Part shown: in pieces, positions 31,645 through 43,700 of the stretch | Position numbering within the stretch: the first letter of the stretch is position 1 | Layout of the letters: each line of letters opens with the position of its first letter | Assembly (NCBI GenBank): GCA_951799405.1 | Contig: OX637335.1 | Span: forward strand, 18,232,342-18,296,341 | Source: Agapetus fuscipes | Lineage: Eukaryota > Arthropoda > Insecta > Trichoptera > Glossosomatidae | Length of the DNA: 64,000 nt | Reading direction: 5' to 3' | The notes under the pieces: model-generated | What the model was told of the DNA's origin: nothing | What the model saw: only the letters and a program-made list of their open reading frames with translations | Database searches by the model: none | Program-made: the position numbers and the translations under genes

Positions 31645-32683
31645 TGGACTCAGAACATTTTTGAAATTTAAACTTTTTCTCGGCGAGCAAACGTTAGTCT
31701 TGTATATGCTTGCTTTTTACCTAACAACCCGGCTGGGTGACGTTACAATATCGTCGATGCCATAATTCATGTGCATATCTCATTTCTCTACATTTAAAAA
31801 AAACTCTAGTACACCTACAGTGTGTATGCATGAACATACATGTATTTTTTTTCAAGTGCCTGTGTGTACATATTTAATAAATATATAAATTGAAAATGGT
31901 GGACCATAAAATAAAATAAAATGTTTCGAGCAAACAAGCAAGTACCTACTTCTTACGGTACCCATAGCTTCATCTGCGATCATGACACAGTTTGAATATA
32001 GATTATGTACTTGCTTAACAATAATAATATTATAATGTACCAATCTTGCTACTCCAATAAGAATTTTTTGCTTATTGATAAAATAAGATAACCTTATGAT
32101 CTATAGTAGGTTCTGAAGAAGTGTGAAAATTCAATAAATATTAATTTATTAATTTGATGGAAACCAATGTTTAATTGTGCAGTTTGGTTATTTTTGTATA
32201 TAAATATAATTAATAAATTATGCTATAATATTTTGAAAGATAAATAAATACATTTAGAAAATGGTATTTTGTTGAGCTTTTCAGTATATTTTCTTCCTAG
32301 AATCTTATTTGAAAAATATCCTTCTCTGAAAATAATTTTGTTGTATAGAAAATCTGTAAGTATGTCTAATATACTTTATGAATTCACATACTCAAAAGCT
32401 TATTTACAAAAAATATTATGAAGTCTATTTCCAGTATTTTTTTGCTTCATTCTTAATACTTATTTTAATTATTTATTATTTATTAGGAAGACCAACAGCG
32501 TTAAAAAACAGGATTAAAAGCAACAGCAGACACAAGAAGCCAATTACAGGTCCTCACGTATAAAGACAATTTAAATTAAACAAAGGAGAAGAGTATTAGA
32601 AGAGATTATACAAAATTAAAGAACAATAAAAAGGTTATTTATTTATTATAGAATTCATTCAAAAAAATTATAAATTAAATCAT
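31645..32683. other. AT-rich interval, no gene seen
   Basis: Begins with a TTCTCGGCGAGCAAACG segment also found near 22010 and, variant, at 35930. Otherwise no recognised feature. Confidence 0.45.
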
Positions 32684-32931
32684 TTATTTAGTTTAAGGAT
32701 TTAAATCAAACACTGTTCTTAGTGTTCTATATTTTCACTTTTATAATTTTTATTTTTAAATTTTACTAACGTTTTCGATATTAGATCATCGTCAGGTATC
32801 CCATTTTTTTATTTTTTTTTTGTATACCTGACGATGATTTAAGATCGAAAACGTTAGTAAAATTTAAAATAAAAATTATAAAAATGAAAATATAGAACAG
32901 TGTTTGATTTAAATCCTTAAACTAAATAAAT
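32684..32931. mobile_element. Long foldback element
   Basis: Arms 32684-32799 and 32823-32931 are near-perfect reverse complements. The left arm starts TTATTTAGTTTAAGG, and the inner ends read CATCGTCAGGTAT / ATACCTGACGATG around a T-rich loop. The left arm has a 9-base insertion (CTTAGTGTT). No coding capacity. Confidence 0.85.
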
Positions 32932-33651
32932 TATTGAATATGAATTTTCACAGTGACCAGTGTTAATACACAAACCATACAAAATATAATAAAAAGATAA
33001 AATAAACTAAAAATAGTAATGGGAGACATAATTAAACAAAGTTGAAAGACAATAAAAAAATAAAGTAAAAATAATAATGGGAGATACAACCTAGGATACA
33101 AAGAAGTTCTGCGTCATCCGCTGTCTTGCCAACGTTGGTTTAGAATTGAAGAGGTCAAAATCATAATGATATAGCTGCGTTATGATTAAAACTGTCACTT
33201 GCACACCACATAAATGCATTTTGTCTATAGTAAGTGTGGGAAAAAGGTAAGTTAATTGGACAGGGATTTCTAAATGGTTTGACAGGTACGTTGATATTTA
33301 TCGGGGAGAGGAGTCTGGACAATTGCGTAAAAAAATGACAAGAATATAAATATCACATTACTTTCTAATTGCAATATTTTACAGAACGTTCAATGCAGTG
33401 AAAGTTCTAAACAAATCTGTACAAAACATAGGATAAAATGATGAGTAAAAAACTTTTCTTGTAGAATCTTGAAAATTTAAGAATTTTTTGTAAACGTATG
33501 GCTATAAATTTCAAACAAAAAAAATCCTTTGGTTTTCCAACTTTTTGAAAAAAAATGTCTTAAAAAATTCAAATAAATGTCATAAAACTGTTTTTTTTTC
33601 ATTCAGTATTGAAACATTGCATCGAAAAAAATGCAAAATTATATTTTCTGT
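32932..33651. other. AT-rich interval up to the assembly gap
   Basis: No gene or repeat recognised. The partial secreted-protein gene may continue into this interval beyond the gap, but no exon can be supported. Confidence 0.4.
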
Positions 33652-33851
33652 NNNNNNNNNNNNNNNNNNNNNNNNNNNNNNNNNNNNNNNNNNNNNNNNN
33701 NNNNNNNNNNNNNNNNNNNNNNNNNNNNNNNNNNNNNNNNNNNNNNNNNNNNNNNNNNNNNNNNNNNNNNNNNNNNNNNNNNNNNNNNNNNNNNNNNNNN
33801 NNNNNNNNNNNNNNNNNNNNNNNNNNNNNNNNNNNNNNNNNNNNNNNNNNN
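33652..33851. other. Assembly gap of 200 N
   Basis: A run of exactly 200 N, a conventional placeholder; the true length is unknown. It cuts the coding exon that begins at 34031 on the minus strand. Confidence 0.99.
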
Positions 33852-34817
33852 TTGAAAAAAATCGCCTAACAGATGATTTTGGAGTAGTGCTAGTCACAGA
33901 GCTAGGAGGTTCATTCTTTTGATTTGGATTTTGCGGAACTGGTGATGATGCAGGTTTTGCACTTCCTTCAATGTTTAAGAAATCAGCGTTTGCATTCTGC
34001 AATGATTCTTGCACCCTGCGATCCGGAAAGCCTGGAACAAAATTATCATCAAAATATTATATGAAGAGCGTCGAGCATCGATAATAATATATGTAATATT
34101 AATATATAAAATTGTGTGAACTTATTATCGTTTTGTATTTTAAAGATGAAGCTAATGAATAGGTTAGTTATTGAAAATAGTAAATAATTATCCTTTATAT
34201 TATAAAAGTAATTAAGTAGCTCCCTTACTGACCGGACTACTTCTAAATTTTATTGTGAAAATATCTAAGATAACATTTGAACTTAATGATAATAATATAC
34301 AGGTTTTTTCAAAAAGAAAGGTTTACAAAAAAAACTCAACTATCTACTTCTGCTCTATAATCTAAGTTGCAAATATATTTGGACATTTAAGGCTCATATT
34401 TAATGGATGCCCTCAAGCATGCAAATGTGAGTTCGCGCATACACATGCTGCATGTAAACATACGAAATTTACCAAAGCTCTTGCAACTTTTGCTCCTTTC
34501 CCTGTAACCAGAAAGACATTGGCATATTATGTGAACTAAGTTTTTAAATACATACCACGTCGAAAAGAAGTACAAAAAAATCATATTCAATTTTAGTATA
34601 CTTACGTATATAGCAAACATTATTTGTGTTTATATATTTTGGATCAAAGTGATGTAAAGTAGAAAAGTACTCTAGCGCTAAAAATCTCCTTTTAATTTTT
34701 CTCGTTAGGTACGTATTTTTTGTTTTCAAATAAATCGTTTATGTACTTACAGTTTGATGCATCCAAAAGTAGCAATAATAGCATAAGCGAACATGTTTTC
34801 AGTTTTATGACCAACAT
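33852..34817 (-). CDS. Putative secreted or membrane protein, partial (runs into gap)
   Basis: Exon 1 (34817-34751) starts MLVIKLKTCSLMLLLLLLDA, a textbook signal peptide: basic start, Leu-rich core, likely cleavage after Ala-Ser-Asn. Donor GTAAGT. Exon 2 starts at 34031 after TTCCAG and stays in phase: FPDRRVQESLQNANADFLNI, then a Pro/Ser/Asn-rich stretch (KPASSPVPQNPNQKNEPPSS) and SVRRFF at the gap edge. No known domain is seen. The start is chosen because it is the only ATG giving a signal sequence and a matching splice phase. The gene diverges from HHAT. A LINE-A tail lies in its first intron. Product unknown. Confidence 0.6.
34360..34552 (-). repeat. LINE-A 3'-tail fragment
   Basis: Reverse-strand tail (CTAAGTTGCAAATATATTTGG ... 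CCTGTAACCAGAAAGACATTGG), diverged. Inside the first intron of the putative secreted-protein gene. Confidence 0.72.
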
Positions 34818-35695
34818 TTTAATTGATTACGTCAGGCACTGAGCACATCGAATTTGTTTTTGTGACTGGACCTCGGTGTTCAGTAAAAAAAAGACCAGCA
34901 AAACACGTTATGTAGCTACGTGTGATCCGATCCGCGAACGTCTGACAACTATTATTATACACTTTACTGTGTAAATCAATCGCTATAGAGATCCGTTCTA
35001 AAGAAACAAGTTTGTAAACACACAAACATAATTATTCAATGACGAATTTATTGGACTCAAGTAGCTACATAACTACATTTTCCTTTTGAGAATTTCAATA
35101 GCCAGTTGTGTTACATATTATGAGATAACACACAAGACATGGTGAAGAATAATGCAAATTTCCATTTATTATAATTGCTTGTTAGCGGCACCCACACTAA
35201 TGGCTGAAGGATCCTGCAATTATATTATCTTGACCTTTTTCTTCATGTTCCTATTTTTGCTGAAGGTCTAATATAATTGATATCAGTTATTTGCTTCAGC
35301 ATGCATGGAATAAGAACTGTAATCGAAACATGGCTCTCATTAAAGTTCGTTTAAAAAGTCGGCCTATTGACTTTTACGTTATTTATTTGTTATCAAGTCA
35401 GTATTGGCTTTTAACAATAGAAGGCTAAGCTTTCTTCTTTACATTAGTAATTTATCTACTTGCCGCTAGAGTTGCCTTGCATACAGGCTTGATATTTATT
35501 CTCACATTTACTGTATAAGTATTTTAAAAGAAAAAGAAAAGTACACCAAACAAAATATTTGACAGCTGTCACTCTTTAATATTTTCAACCGGCTTTTAGG
35601 AAAAATAAAATATAACAAGATGCGGTAGTATGACTAAAATCACAGCGGTAGAAAATGAAACATGTCATGATTTTAATTTTAAATCGGTTTGAATT
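34818..35695. promoter_or_regulatory. Intergenic region between divergent genes
   Basis: 878 bases between the start codons of the putative secreted-protein gene (minus) and HHAT (plus). By position it must hold both 5' UTRs and promoters. No TATA box or initiator can be assigned by eye. Confidence 0.4.
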
Positions 35696-38600
35696 ATGGA
35701 ATATCTCTTGCATTTTACGATTTGGATAATAGCTGTGGTTTATAGCTTGTACAAAGTTTATCAATTCAGTAGAAGTACGTCCTGCAATTATTTACAAAAT
35801 ATATTATTTTATGGGACTCAAAACGGTTCGGTTCTATTTTAAAGGAATCAGGATTTTTTAACCTTATACCTCCAGATACAATGGACTCGAAACGTTTTCG
35901 GCATGGAATTTTTTTAAATTTAATTATTCTCGGCGGACAAACGTCACGGGTCTATGTCACTAGAGTCTTTAGCAATCAATAACTAAGTATTAGTTAGCCT
36001 TCACCCTAGCAACCTGGTGGTGTTAAACTCATTTTTAAAATGAGTTTGTGAAAAGAAACACAATAAACTACTTACTCATCAGCAGAACGGATGTTCCATT
36101 TCTTGCGGGCATTTTGTTATTGGTTGCTTACGAACCATAGTCACATAGATTGCGACGTGTTCCCACGACAAAAAATCAAATTTCATGCAGAATCCATTCA
36201 AGTAACATAATATGTGGACTGTTTTATAATATTCATTTGAACCCAATTGTATCACATAAAATATATACCTATACTCTGGTGTATAGAGAAAAAGAAACAG
36301 TTTATTTCTACATAAATGTAACCATTGTTTCAGATTTTGACTCAATAAAACAATTTTCCGGCGATTTTTCCGACGGCTGGTCATTCATCGGAAGATCAAA
36401 AGATGTATCAGATTACGAATGGAATACATGGAAGATGTTTGCTTTATCTTTGCTGCCATGGCTTACAATTCATTTTGTCGGCGCAGAAATACTTCGACAA
36501 AAAACAAACATTCTTAAAACATGGCACTGCATCGTATCGTTTGTTTTAACACTGTATAAATTTGGATACCTGACACTATTGATCTTTCTTTTTCAACCAA
36601 TCACATATTATTCTGTGTTGAAATTACACGGGAAATCAAGTGGAATATGGATCTGCAGCTGTGGATTTCTAATAGTTGTAAACCTACTGAAAGGAATTTA
36701 CGAAGATAATGAAATGAATTCAATTGCTTACATGAAAGATGAAGATTCCTATATGATGCTGATAGCCGTTTCTTGGATTCAATTGAGATGCATCAGTTTC
36801 TGTCTGGACAAAATTGAAAACATAAACAAAATCAACACGCTAAAAGACAAAAATGAAGAAGCATTATCATTCTTGGATATTTTAAGTTATTCATTTTATC
36901 TGCCTTTTTTGTTTTTGGGCCCTCTTTTACTTTACAATGATTTTAATAAATCATTTCGAAAGGAAGAGAAGCTGCCGTTGCAAAGACGGCTTTTAAATTT
37001 GGGTATAAATTTGACGCACTACCTGGGCTGGTTTTTCTTCACTGAATTGGCGCTACATTTTATTTATTTCAACGCTTTGCAGTATAAAATTGAGGCGAGT
37101 ACAAAAAAAATAAAAAAAATATTTGAAAGCCATAAATATCCCCGATAACAATGGACTTAGCACAATCATTTTTTTTCTAAGCGGCGTAATGTTTTCCTTA
37201 GTAAGGTGTTTAGCAACCAATAATACAATAGCAACCCTGTCAGATAATGTTGCATTTTTTTGTAACAGTTGTTACAGTTCAACAAAGTGTTCCAAGTTCA
37301 AAATATAGAATGATAAAAATTGGCATTGGCAGCAAGCTATCTTTCTGTAAATAAATCTGTGCCTCCTATGAAAAGTGATACAACTCAAAAATCATCATTT
37401 TACAGGAGAGCAAAAACAAGATTTAAAAAAATCTAATTCATGAACTAAGTGGGCTAGGTTACACATAAGTACCTTATTTGTAGATAAAAACATTTACTTT
37501 CACTGTGCATTTTAATTTTTATGGTAAATATTATAGTTTTAAAGTATTTTATTAATTTATTAAACTCTGTCAGTTGTACCTTTTTTGCCTGTACTTGTAT
37601 CATTTATTACGTGATAAATGATACTAGTCGAGTTAAATTATATTGCACCTATAAGTTGTCTTTGTGTAAAGTGATACACAAAAAGTTTAAAAATCTAATA
37701 TTCTTAACAGAATGTTTCTCAAACTAATTATAAAAGTACTACCCCAAAGATTCAATTGTTATACTTATAATAGTGATATTTTCATAATTTATCTGAATCG
37801 TATCACTTTGCTAAATTTCCAGTCAAAAATTGGTGTTAAGTGATATAACTCTAGATGCATCAATATTCACAATAAATTTGTAAAAACCGATGAGTAGAGC
37901 AATTACTTAAAGCGGTACAACTCGACATATCTATTTTCACATATTTTTTGCCAAAATCCTGCCAGTTATATCACTTTTCACCAAATTATCTCCTAAACTA
38001 TAGCAGATAGAAGAATGTGAGTAAGACCAAAAGATTGCTAATTTTTTTCTGATTATTTCTGTGCAAAAAACTCAAAAAGGGTAAAACTCGAGTTGTATCA
38101 CTTTTCACAGGAGGCACAGAAATACATTCAGAATAAAACAATATTTTTCCACTCATTCATTTAACATTTAAATTTTATTTCTGTCAATTTTTAGGTTGTA
38201 AAAATGATGCCAGATTGGTGCTTGTATGGCGGAGGCTTGTGGATGGGAATCTTCTTCTACCTAAAATATTTGGTAGTCTATGGACTGGCTGGTTCATTGG
38301 CTGCTCTGGATCACATTAAACCTGAATTCCCTCCAAGATGTATTGCCAGAGTGCACAGATATTCCCAGATGTGGAAATACTTTGACGTGGGATTACACAA
38401 ATTTTTGATACGGTAATAAATATTTGACAGCCTCAGAACTATCCCCATAGTAACAAAAAATAAGAAAATGATAAAACCAAAAATAAATATCAAACAATTC
38501 ATGACTCATAGTTATACATTGTGGCAGGGACAAGGTGAGGCCTATATCCAAAAGTAAATTTTATTTACCTAACCCGTTCCATCAAATACAGCATCACTTA

Positions 38601-39864
38601 TATGAAAACCTTTGTGGAAAATGGTGCTAGAACATTGGTCAGTAAGGCTTTGCCCAAGTCTGCAACAGTGTTTGACGAGCGTGCTTTTGCGGTGGCGGTT
38701 CCAAGGGCATAAAACCGACTAGCCCTTGTAGTTCGATAAATTGCCGAAAGCAGTCTCTTCTGGAGACTTTTCAAGACAGATATGTTTACCAGATCTTTTA
38801 GGGCAATGTTAAGAAACAGTCCCACTGGAAACCAACTGATTCGTCATCTAATCTAATCAGGTCTAAGTTGCAAAGATATGTTACATTGGAGATTCACATT
38901 ACATGCATTCTCATAACCAGACACATTCAAGTTCGCGCTTGCACATGCCTCATGTGAACCTACAACATAAAAACCAAATCTCAAATGGACATACACCCTG
39001 CAACTCTTGCCGTCCTTCCCTGAAACAGAGGTGACAAAATCATTTTTTACAGCATGGGTGGTCAGCCGCAAACCAACCTATAAGTCAAGGAATTATCTTT
39101 TTTTGAATAAATTTGTAAAGAGGAATGTAATTCACCAACCTATTTTGCCTGGCCAGAAACAGGTATGAAATTATCAATTAATAATTCATTATTTAATATT
39201 TGAATGAATTATTAATTATTAACAATTATCCAATAACATCTGTTGAACCAAGGTCAAAGTTATTGCCAATAGGACACGCCTCAGGCAAGGTTCGAACTTG
39301 CGCTTGTTTCAATAACGCAAATTTGAGTGCCAACGCCTTATCCCCTTGACCATATCATCATTTCTAAGAAATTAAAATGCATATATTTGTTTTTGTTTCA
39401 GATACATCTATAAACCAATAATCAAAGACACTGATGACATTCATTTCCTGATCTTCGTGAGAGCGTTGGCATCATTTCTTTGTTTCACATTTGTGTTGTT
39501 CTGGCACGGTGCACATCATTTTATCATCGTTTGGACCATCCTCAATTACTTGGGAATCCTGCTAGAAAGTATGGGCACAACAATAGCAAGGAGTACCACC
39601 TATAAAAACATGAAACCTAAAATTTTCAAAACGGAAATTATGAACATGAGATTCAATGCTTTTTTGGCTACGCCGATTTTGATATTTTCCGCATTGTCAA
39701 ATTTTTATTTTTTTGCTGGTTCTGATGTTGGAGATATTTATGTTCAACGAGTATTCGATCAGTCCATTTCTAGTTTTCTCGTCATGTTCTTTTGCCTTTA
39801 CAGTTCGTGTAGGGCATCTCAGTACCTAAATAATTTAAATGCATGCCCTATTAAAACCTCATGA
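35696..39864 (+). CDS. HHAT: Hedgehog acyltransferase (MBOAT family), four exons
   Basis: Exons 35696-35774, 36334-37094, 38195-38412, 39402-39864 give 506 residues, close to known HHAT proteins (~490-500). Exon 1 encodes the first membrane helix (HFTIWIIAVVYSLYKVYQF). Exon 2 continues with GWSFIGRSKDVSDYEW and several hydrophobic helices. Exon 3 has PPRCIARVHRYSQMWKYFDV with the invariant Asp region. Exon 4 has FTFVLFWHGAHHFIIVWTIL with the catalytic His of MBOAT enzymes. The enzyme transfers palmitate to the N-terminal Cys of Hedgehog in the ER/Golgi. Introns 1 and 3 are GT-AG; intron 2 uses a GC donor (GAG|GCGAGT), the only choice that keeps phase and an ungapped match to the family. Intron 2 holds a 765-base MITE; intron 3 holds LINE-A and SINE-3 pieces. 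Confidence 0.95.
37356..38120. mobile_element. MITE with 31-base terminal inverted repeats in HHAT intron 2
   Basis: Ends 37356-37386 and 38090-38120 are inverted copies (TCTGTGCCTCCTATGAAAAG...) differing at about one base. Internally the AAGTGATAYAACTC motif recurs several times. No open frame of note. A target-site duplication is not clear. Confidence 0.8.
38620..38800 (+). pseudogene. LINE C-terminal fragment in HHAT intron 3
   Basis: Plus-strand frame reads DERAFAVAVPRA, a stop in place of Trp, then NRLALVVR and LFWRLFKTDMFTRSF, the usual LINE C-terminal block. The minus-strand open frame here is only its shadow. Confidence 0.7.
38855..39092 (-). repeat. LINE-A 3'-tail copy in HHAT intron 3
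   Basis: Reverse-strand tail from CTAATCAGGTCTAAGTTGC to AACCTATAAGTCAAGG. Confidence 0.85.
39098..39358 (-). mobile_element. SINE-3 copy in HHAT intron 3
   Basis: Starts in a T-rich tract and reads AGAGGAATGTAATTCACC, CTGGCCAGAAACAGG, GTTGAACCAAGGTCAAAG, with the tRNA-like head near the high end. It ends ~44 bases before exon 4. Confidence 0.82.
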
Positions 39865-39878
39865 CACTAGTTTATTTG

Positions 39879-40036
39879 CTTGATTTTTTGGTTCCGGGTT
39901 ATGACCGTGGTCCATATTTTTGCTTCTCTTTTTCTTCTTTAAAAAGAAGAAAAGAAGCAAAAATATGGACCACGGTCATAACCCGGAACCAAAAAATCAA
40001 GCATCTGAATCCGGCCGTGAAAGCCTGAAAACATTT
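39879..40036. mobile_element. Perfect-hairpin element just downstream of the HHAT stop codon
   Basis: Arms 39878-39927 and 39953-40002 are exact 50-base reverse complements (left arm GCTTGATTTTTTGGTTCCGG...), with further pairing in the short A/T loop. The unit is bracketed by the 13-base direct repeat ACTAGTTTATTTG (39866-39878 and 40037-40049). A related, longer copy lies at 45276-45612. Position puts it in the HHAT 3' UTR. Confidence 0.85.
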
Positions 40037-40063
40037 ACTAGTTTATTTGTTTACTGACAATAA

Positions 40064-40245
40064 TATTAGAGTGCTTTATTTGTTGAGCTGTTTTTGTGTG
40101 AATCACACATCAAGAGCCCTCTGCAAGCTTGGTTGTCACTATAGAATGCGTCAATTCTTAAACAAGACTCAGCTGCGCTATGGCTGGATAGACCTTAAAA
40201 GTATTTTTTTTTTGTAAAGGCAGATGATTTTTTCAACCTAGCTAT
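40064..40245 (-). repeat. SINE-1 fragment
   Basis: Minus strand, plus-strand GAGCTGTTTTTGTGTGAATC, ATCAAGAGCCCTCTGC and TTTTTCAACCTAGC; truncated before the tRNA-like part. Confidence 0.75.
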
Positions 40246-40254
40246 AATATTACC

Positions 40255-40500
40255 TAAGTTGCAAAGATATGCTACATCTTAGATTCAAATCACATGCATT
40301 TCCATAAGCTGACACACATAAGCTTGTGCTTACACATTACGTTACAACATAAAAACCCAATCTCAAATGAACATATGTCCTACAACTCTTGCATATCTTT
40401 CTGAAACAGGGGAGGCATTGGCAAAGTGAACTATTTTTTACATTACATTTACAGGTGGTCTGTCTCATACCAACCAATCAGTCCAGGAACAATCAACCAG
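40255..40500 (-). repeat. LINE-A 3'-tail copy
   Basis: Reverse-strand tail with CTAAGTTGCAAAGATATGC at the low end and CCAACCAATCAGTCCAGG at the high end. Confidence 0.82.
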
Positions 40501-40774
40501 CAATGAAGAAATTTGCAATGAAATGATATTTTTGTGCTCAAACATGAATCAAACTCGCTGCATTTGAATTACGAGTTTGAAGCATTAATCACATTAACCA
40601 CAGTTTGTTGTATCTAAACAAAGAAAATATGAACAAATAAAATAACAAAAAAATAATATAATAAATCTATTTGACTTTAACACAATATTTTTACACAAGT
40701 TAGTTTATAAGAAATATGAATAAATTTCACATTTCACAAATAAAACATTTTAAATTTTCATTGTAGTTATTTCA

Positions 40775-43700
40775 TTAAACAGTCAACACTCTGTATAGTC
40801 CAGGACCCCTCAGAAGTAAATAACCGTGAACGTGAAGAGCTTCTATTAAAGTGGCAGCATCGCCGGCCAGTTTGCATGCTTTGTGAAGATCGCTCAGTTC
40901 TTTCTTGGTGAACACATCTTTGCCAAGTTTGGTCGCCTTTGCTGTTATCACGTCAATGAATTTCTTCACCTAAAGAAAATAAAAATGAAAAAGTAACTGT
41001 AACTCTATTGCCATTCCGCTAGGGGCGGCCAGAGCCTCTGCAGATTTGCCTGCATTTTTTCATATCCTTGCATACTTCTGTCAGTTCATTCATATCCATC
41101 ACCTTTTTCAAGCATTTCCTTCTTTTACATTCGCTTTGTATATTCCATTCTTTCACATTTTCACCAAGTGCATTAATAAAATAGTGGTGCGGTCGATAGC
41201 TCAGTTGATAAAATGCTTGTGATTCATGCCTCAGGGTTAGCGTTTTTTTTTTTTTTTTTTAAGAAATCCTGTGCGGGAGACTCCCTAGATTCTAAAGACT
41301 CTAGGGGTCTATGACACTTGTTGTAGTGCCGCAGAGGTGTACGAGCTTGGTCGTCGCTACAAAGCGCCAATACTCAAGCAAGACCCAGTTGCTGTAAGGC
41401 TGGATGGACCTTTGGTGACCGGTCATTGGTAAAGGTTTATGAATTTTTCAACCCAGCGAAGAGCACATTCGAAATATAAATGGGATATTTTTGTGCTCCG
41501 CCGGGATCCGAATCCACAACCTTCCATTTACGAGTCCGAAGTGTTGACACTACGGACTATGGACCGGTCCGTTTGATCGCCACCAAGGGTATCAGAAATG
41601 TTTTCCCGTTTTGGTGTTTATTTCAAACCCAAAATAAAAATTCAAAGAAGATTTACTCAGCCTTTTCCAAAATGAGAACCAGCCCTTCAAGATTGAGGAA
41701 GCCCCTATATTATTCAAGTCAATCTTTTTATTCAAACCTGCAACGTCTTGATGAGATCATACTATGAGGTTCAGAACTCAATACCATTAGGCCAGAATCG
41801 CAAAATAAATTTATTATCTGTTACCTGTCCTCTAGAGCTGATTCCTGATCCATGAACAGATCTAGTGAGTTGGATCGATCCAAATTCATCGCACAGTGTA
41901 TCCACCAGACTGTGCTTCATCAGTTCTACAACATCGCGGGCATCATCTCCTGTTGCTTCTTCCCGCAACTCTACTCGAGCCCTTGCCTTTAAAATATTAA
42001 AACAATTATGACTCTCTGATGTATGGAAGTGAGACATGGACGGTGAATGAAAATGAACCAAGTAAAATTACAGGTATCTGGTAGAACTGGCTAATTTAAA
42101 AGGAATGACTTGACTAACAGATCGGTATGAGGCTGACCTCCCATGCTGTAAAAACTTGGTTCACTTTTTCCTATGCCACCTGGTTTCAGAGAAATCCGGC
42201 AGAAGTTGCAAGTTTATGTTTATATGGGGTTTGGTTTATTTTATATGTATATACATGCAGCATTCGTAAGCGCGAAATTATATGTGCCTGCTTGTGGCCA
42301 TACATTAAATATGAGCCGTAGATGCCACTATTTATATATATATATATATTTTAAATAAAATAGATCTGTGGGAAGGAATGCAATTCACCAACCTATTTTG
42401 CCTGGCCAGTTGTCTTCATGCGAAAGCAGAAACTTATGTGCATACAATGGCCTCTATTGAATCAGGGTCGAAGTTATGGTCAAGTGGGCCAGACACAGAT
42501 TCGAACCAACGTTATTCTGTTCCAAATACGCTAGTCGAACACGCGTCTCTACCCCCTCGGCCATAGCACCGACTCTTTGCAACTTTGATTACAGATTATA
42601 AAATGACTGATAAGTAGGGACTGGAAAATTTCGCGATCGCGATAAAACGAATTTATTCGCGAATTTTGATGATTTTACGCGAATAACGCGAAATTTGAGG
42701 TTTTACGCAAATATCGCGAATTTTCGTACTTTTGGCAGAAATTGTGCGAAAAAGTTGTCATGTGTCGCTTTTACAACGCAACGATTTTGTGGGAAAGAAA
42801 AGATTCCTGCGAAAACCGTTTGCAAGGTGCAATACACAGGAAAATTGGTCGGTGTTATAGCCGTGGGCGCCATGTGGGCTGATCTTTTAACGTTGAAACA
42901 CGCTAGAACGCTAGACGCGGGGTGCGATCCCCGCCTGGGTCTTTTGACTATAAATTTGACCCTGGTTCAACAGATGTTATTGGATAATTATAAATTAATA
43001 ATTCATTTAAATAAACAATAATTAATTATTAATTAATGATATTAATACCTGTTTCTGGCCAGACAGAGTAGGTTGGTGAATTACATTCCTATTCACAAAT
43101 CTATTTTATTAAAATAAAATAAAATAAGCAGAACTGTCCTGGATCCTCCAATCAGACTTGAATCGTGACATCAATGAAGGAAAATACTTCAATGAGTGAA
43201 GCTGTTGCTGGATTAGCCAAGAGCACAACTTGAGGCTTTCATAAAAGCCAACATCCCTTGAAAAATTAGATAACCCTCACCTAGACACTAAATGCACAAA
43301 AATTTAATATTTTAAAAGTATATGGCAGGGTATTCGGAGTGTCATTGAAATATTTATATTTTTTTCAATCAATGGTTTTTTGTAAGTTAGGTAGGTACTC
43401 CTATTGATTCAGATGTTGTTTATTCATTGTTTTTTAAATAAATTATTGTTGTTTATATAATAAATTGTAAATATTAGTAATATCTTTTGGTCTGCAATTA
43501 TATAAACCTTCATTTTGATCTAATCAACCCTAAAAATTATACCGAATCTCCCCGTTTATCATGAAAAATAACGCGAATTTCCCTGTTTTCGATCAAAAAT
43601 AACGCGAATTTCCCAAAAAAATAACGCGAATTTCGCAAAAAATAACACCACTATTTTCCAGTCCCTACTGATAAGATTATGTGTAATCTTGTGAAAAAAT

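Noticed and set aside
33545..34014. Open frames running through the N gap
   Set aside because: They exist only because N was translated as X. Only the 33852-34031 part has independent splice support.
38598..38825. Minus-strand 75-codon frame
   Set aside because: The plus strand of the same bases encodes a recognisable LINE C-terminus; the minus frame is its shadow.
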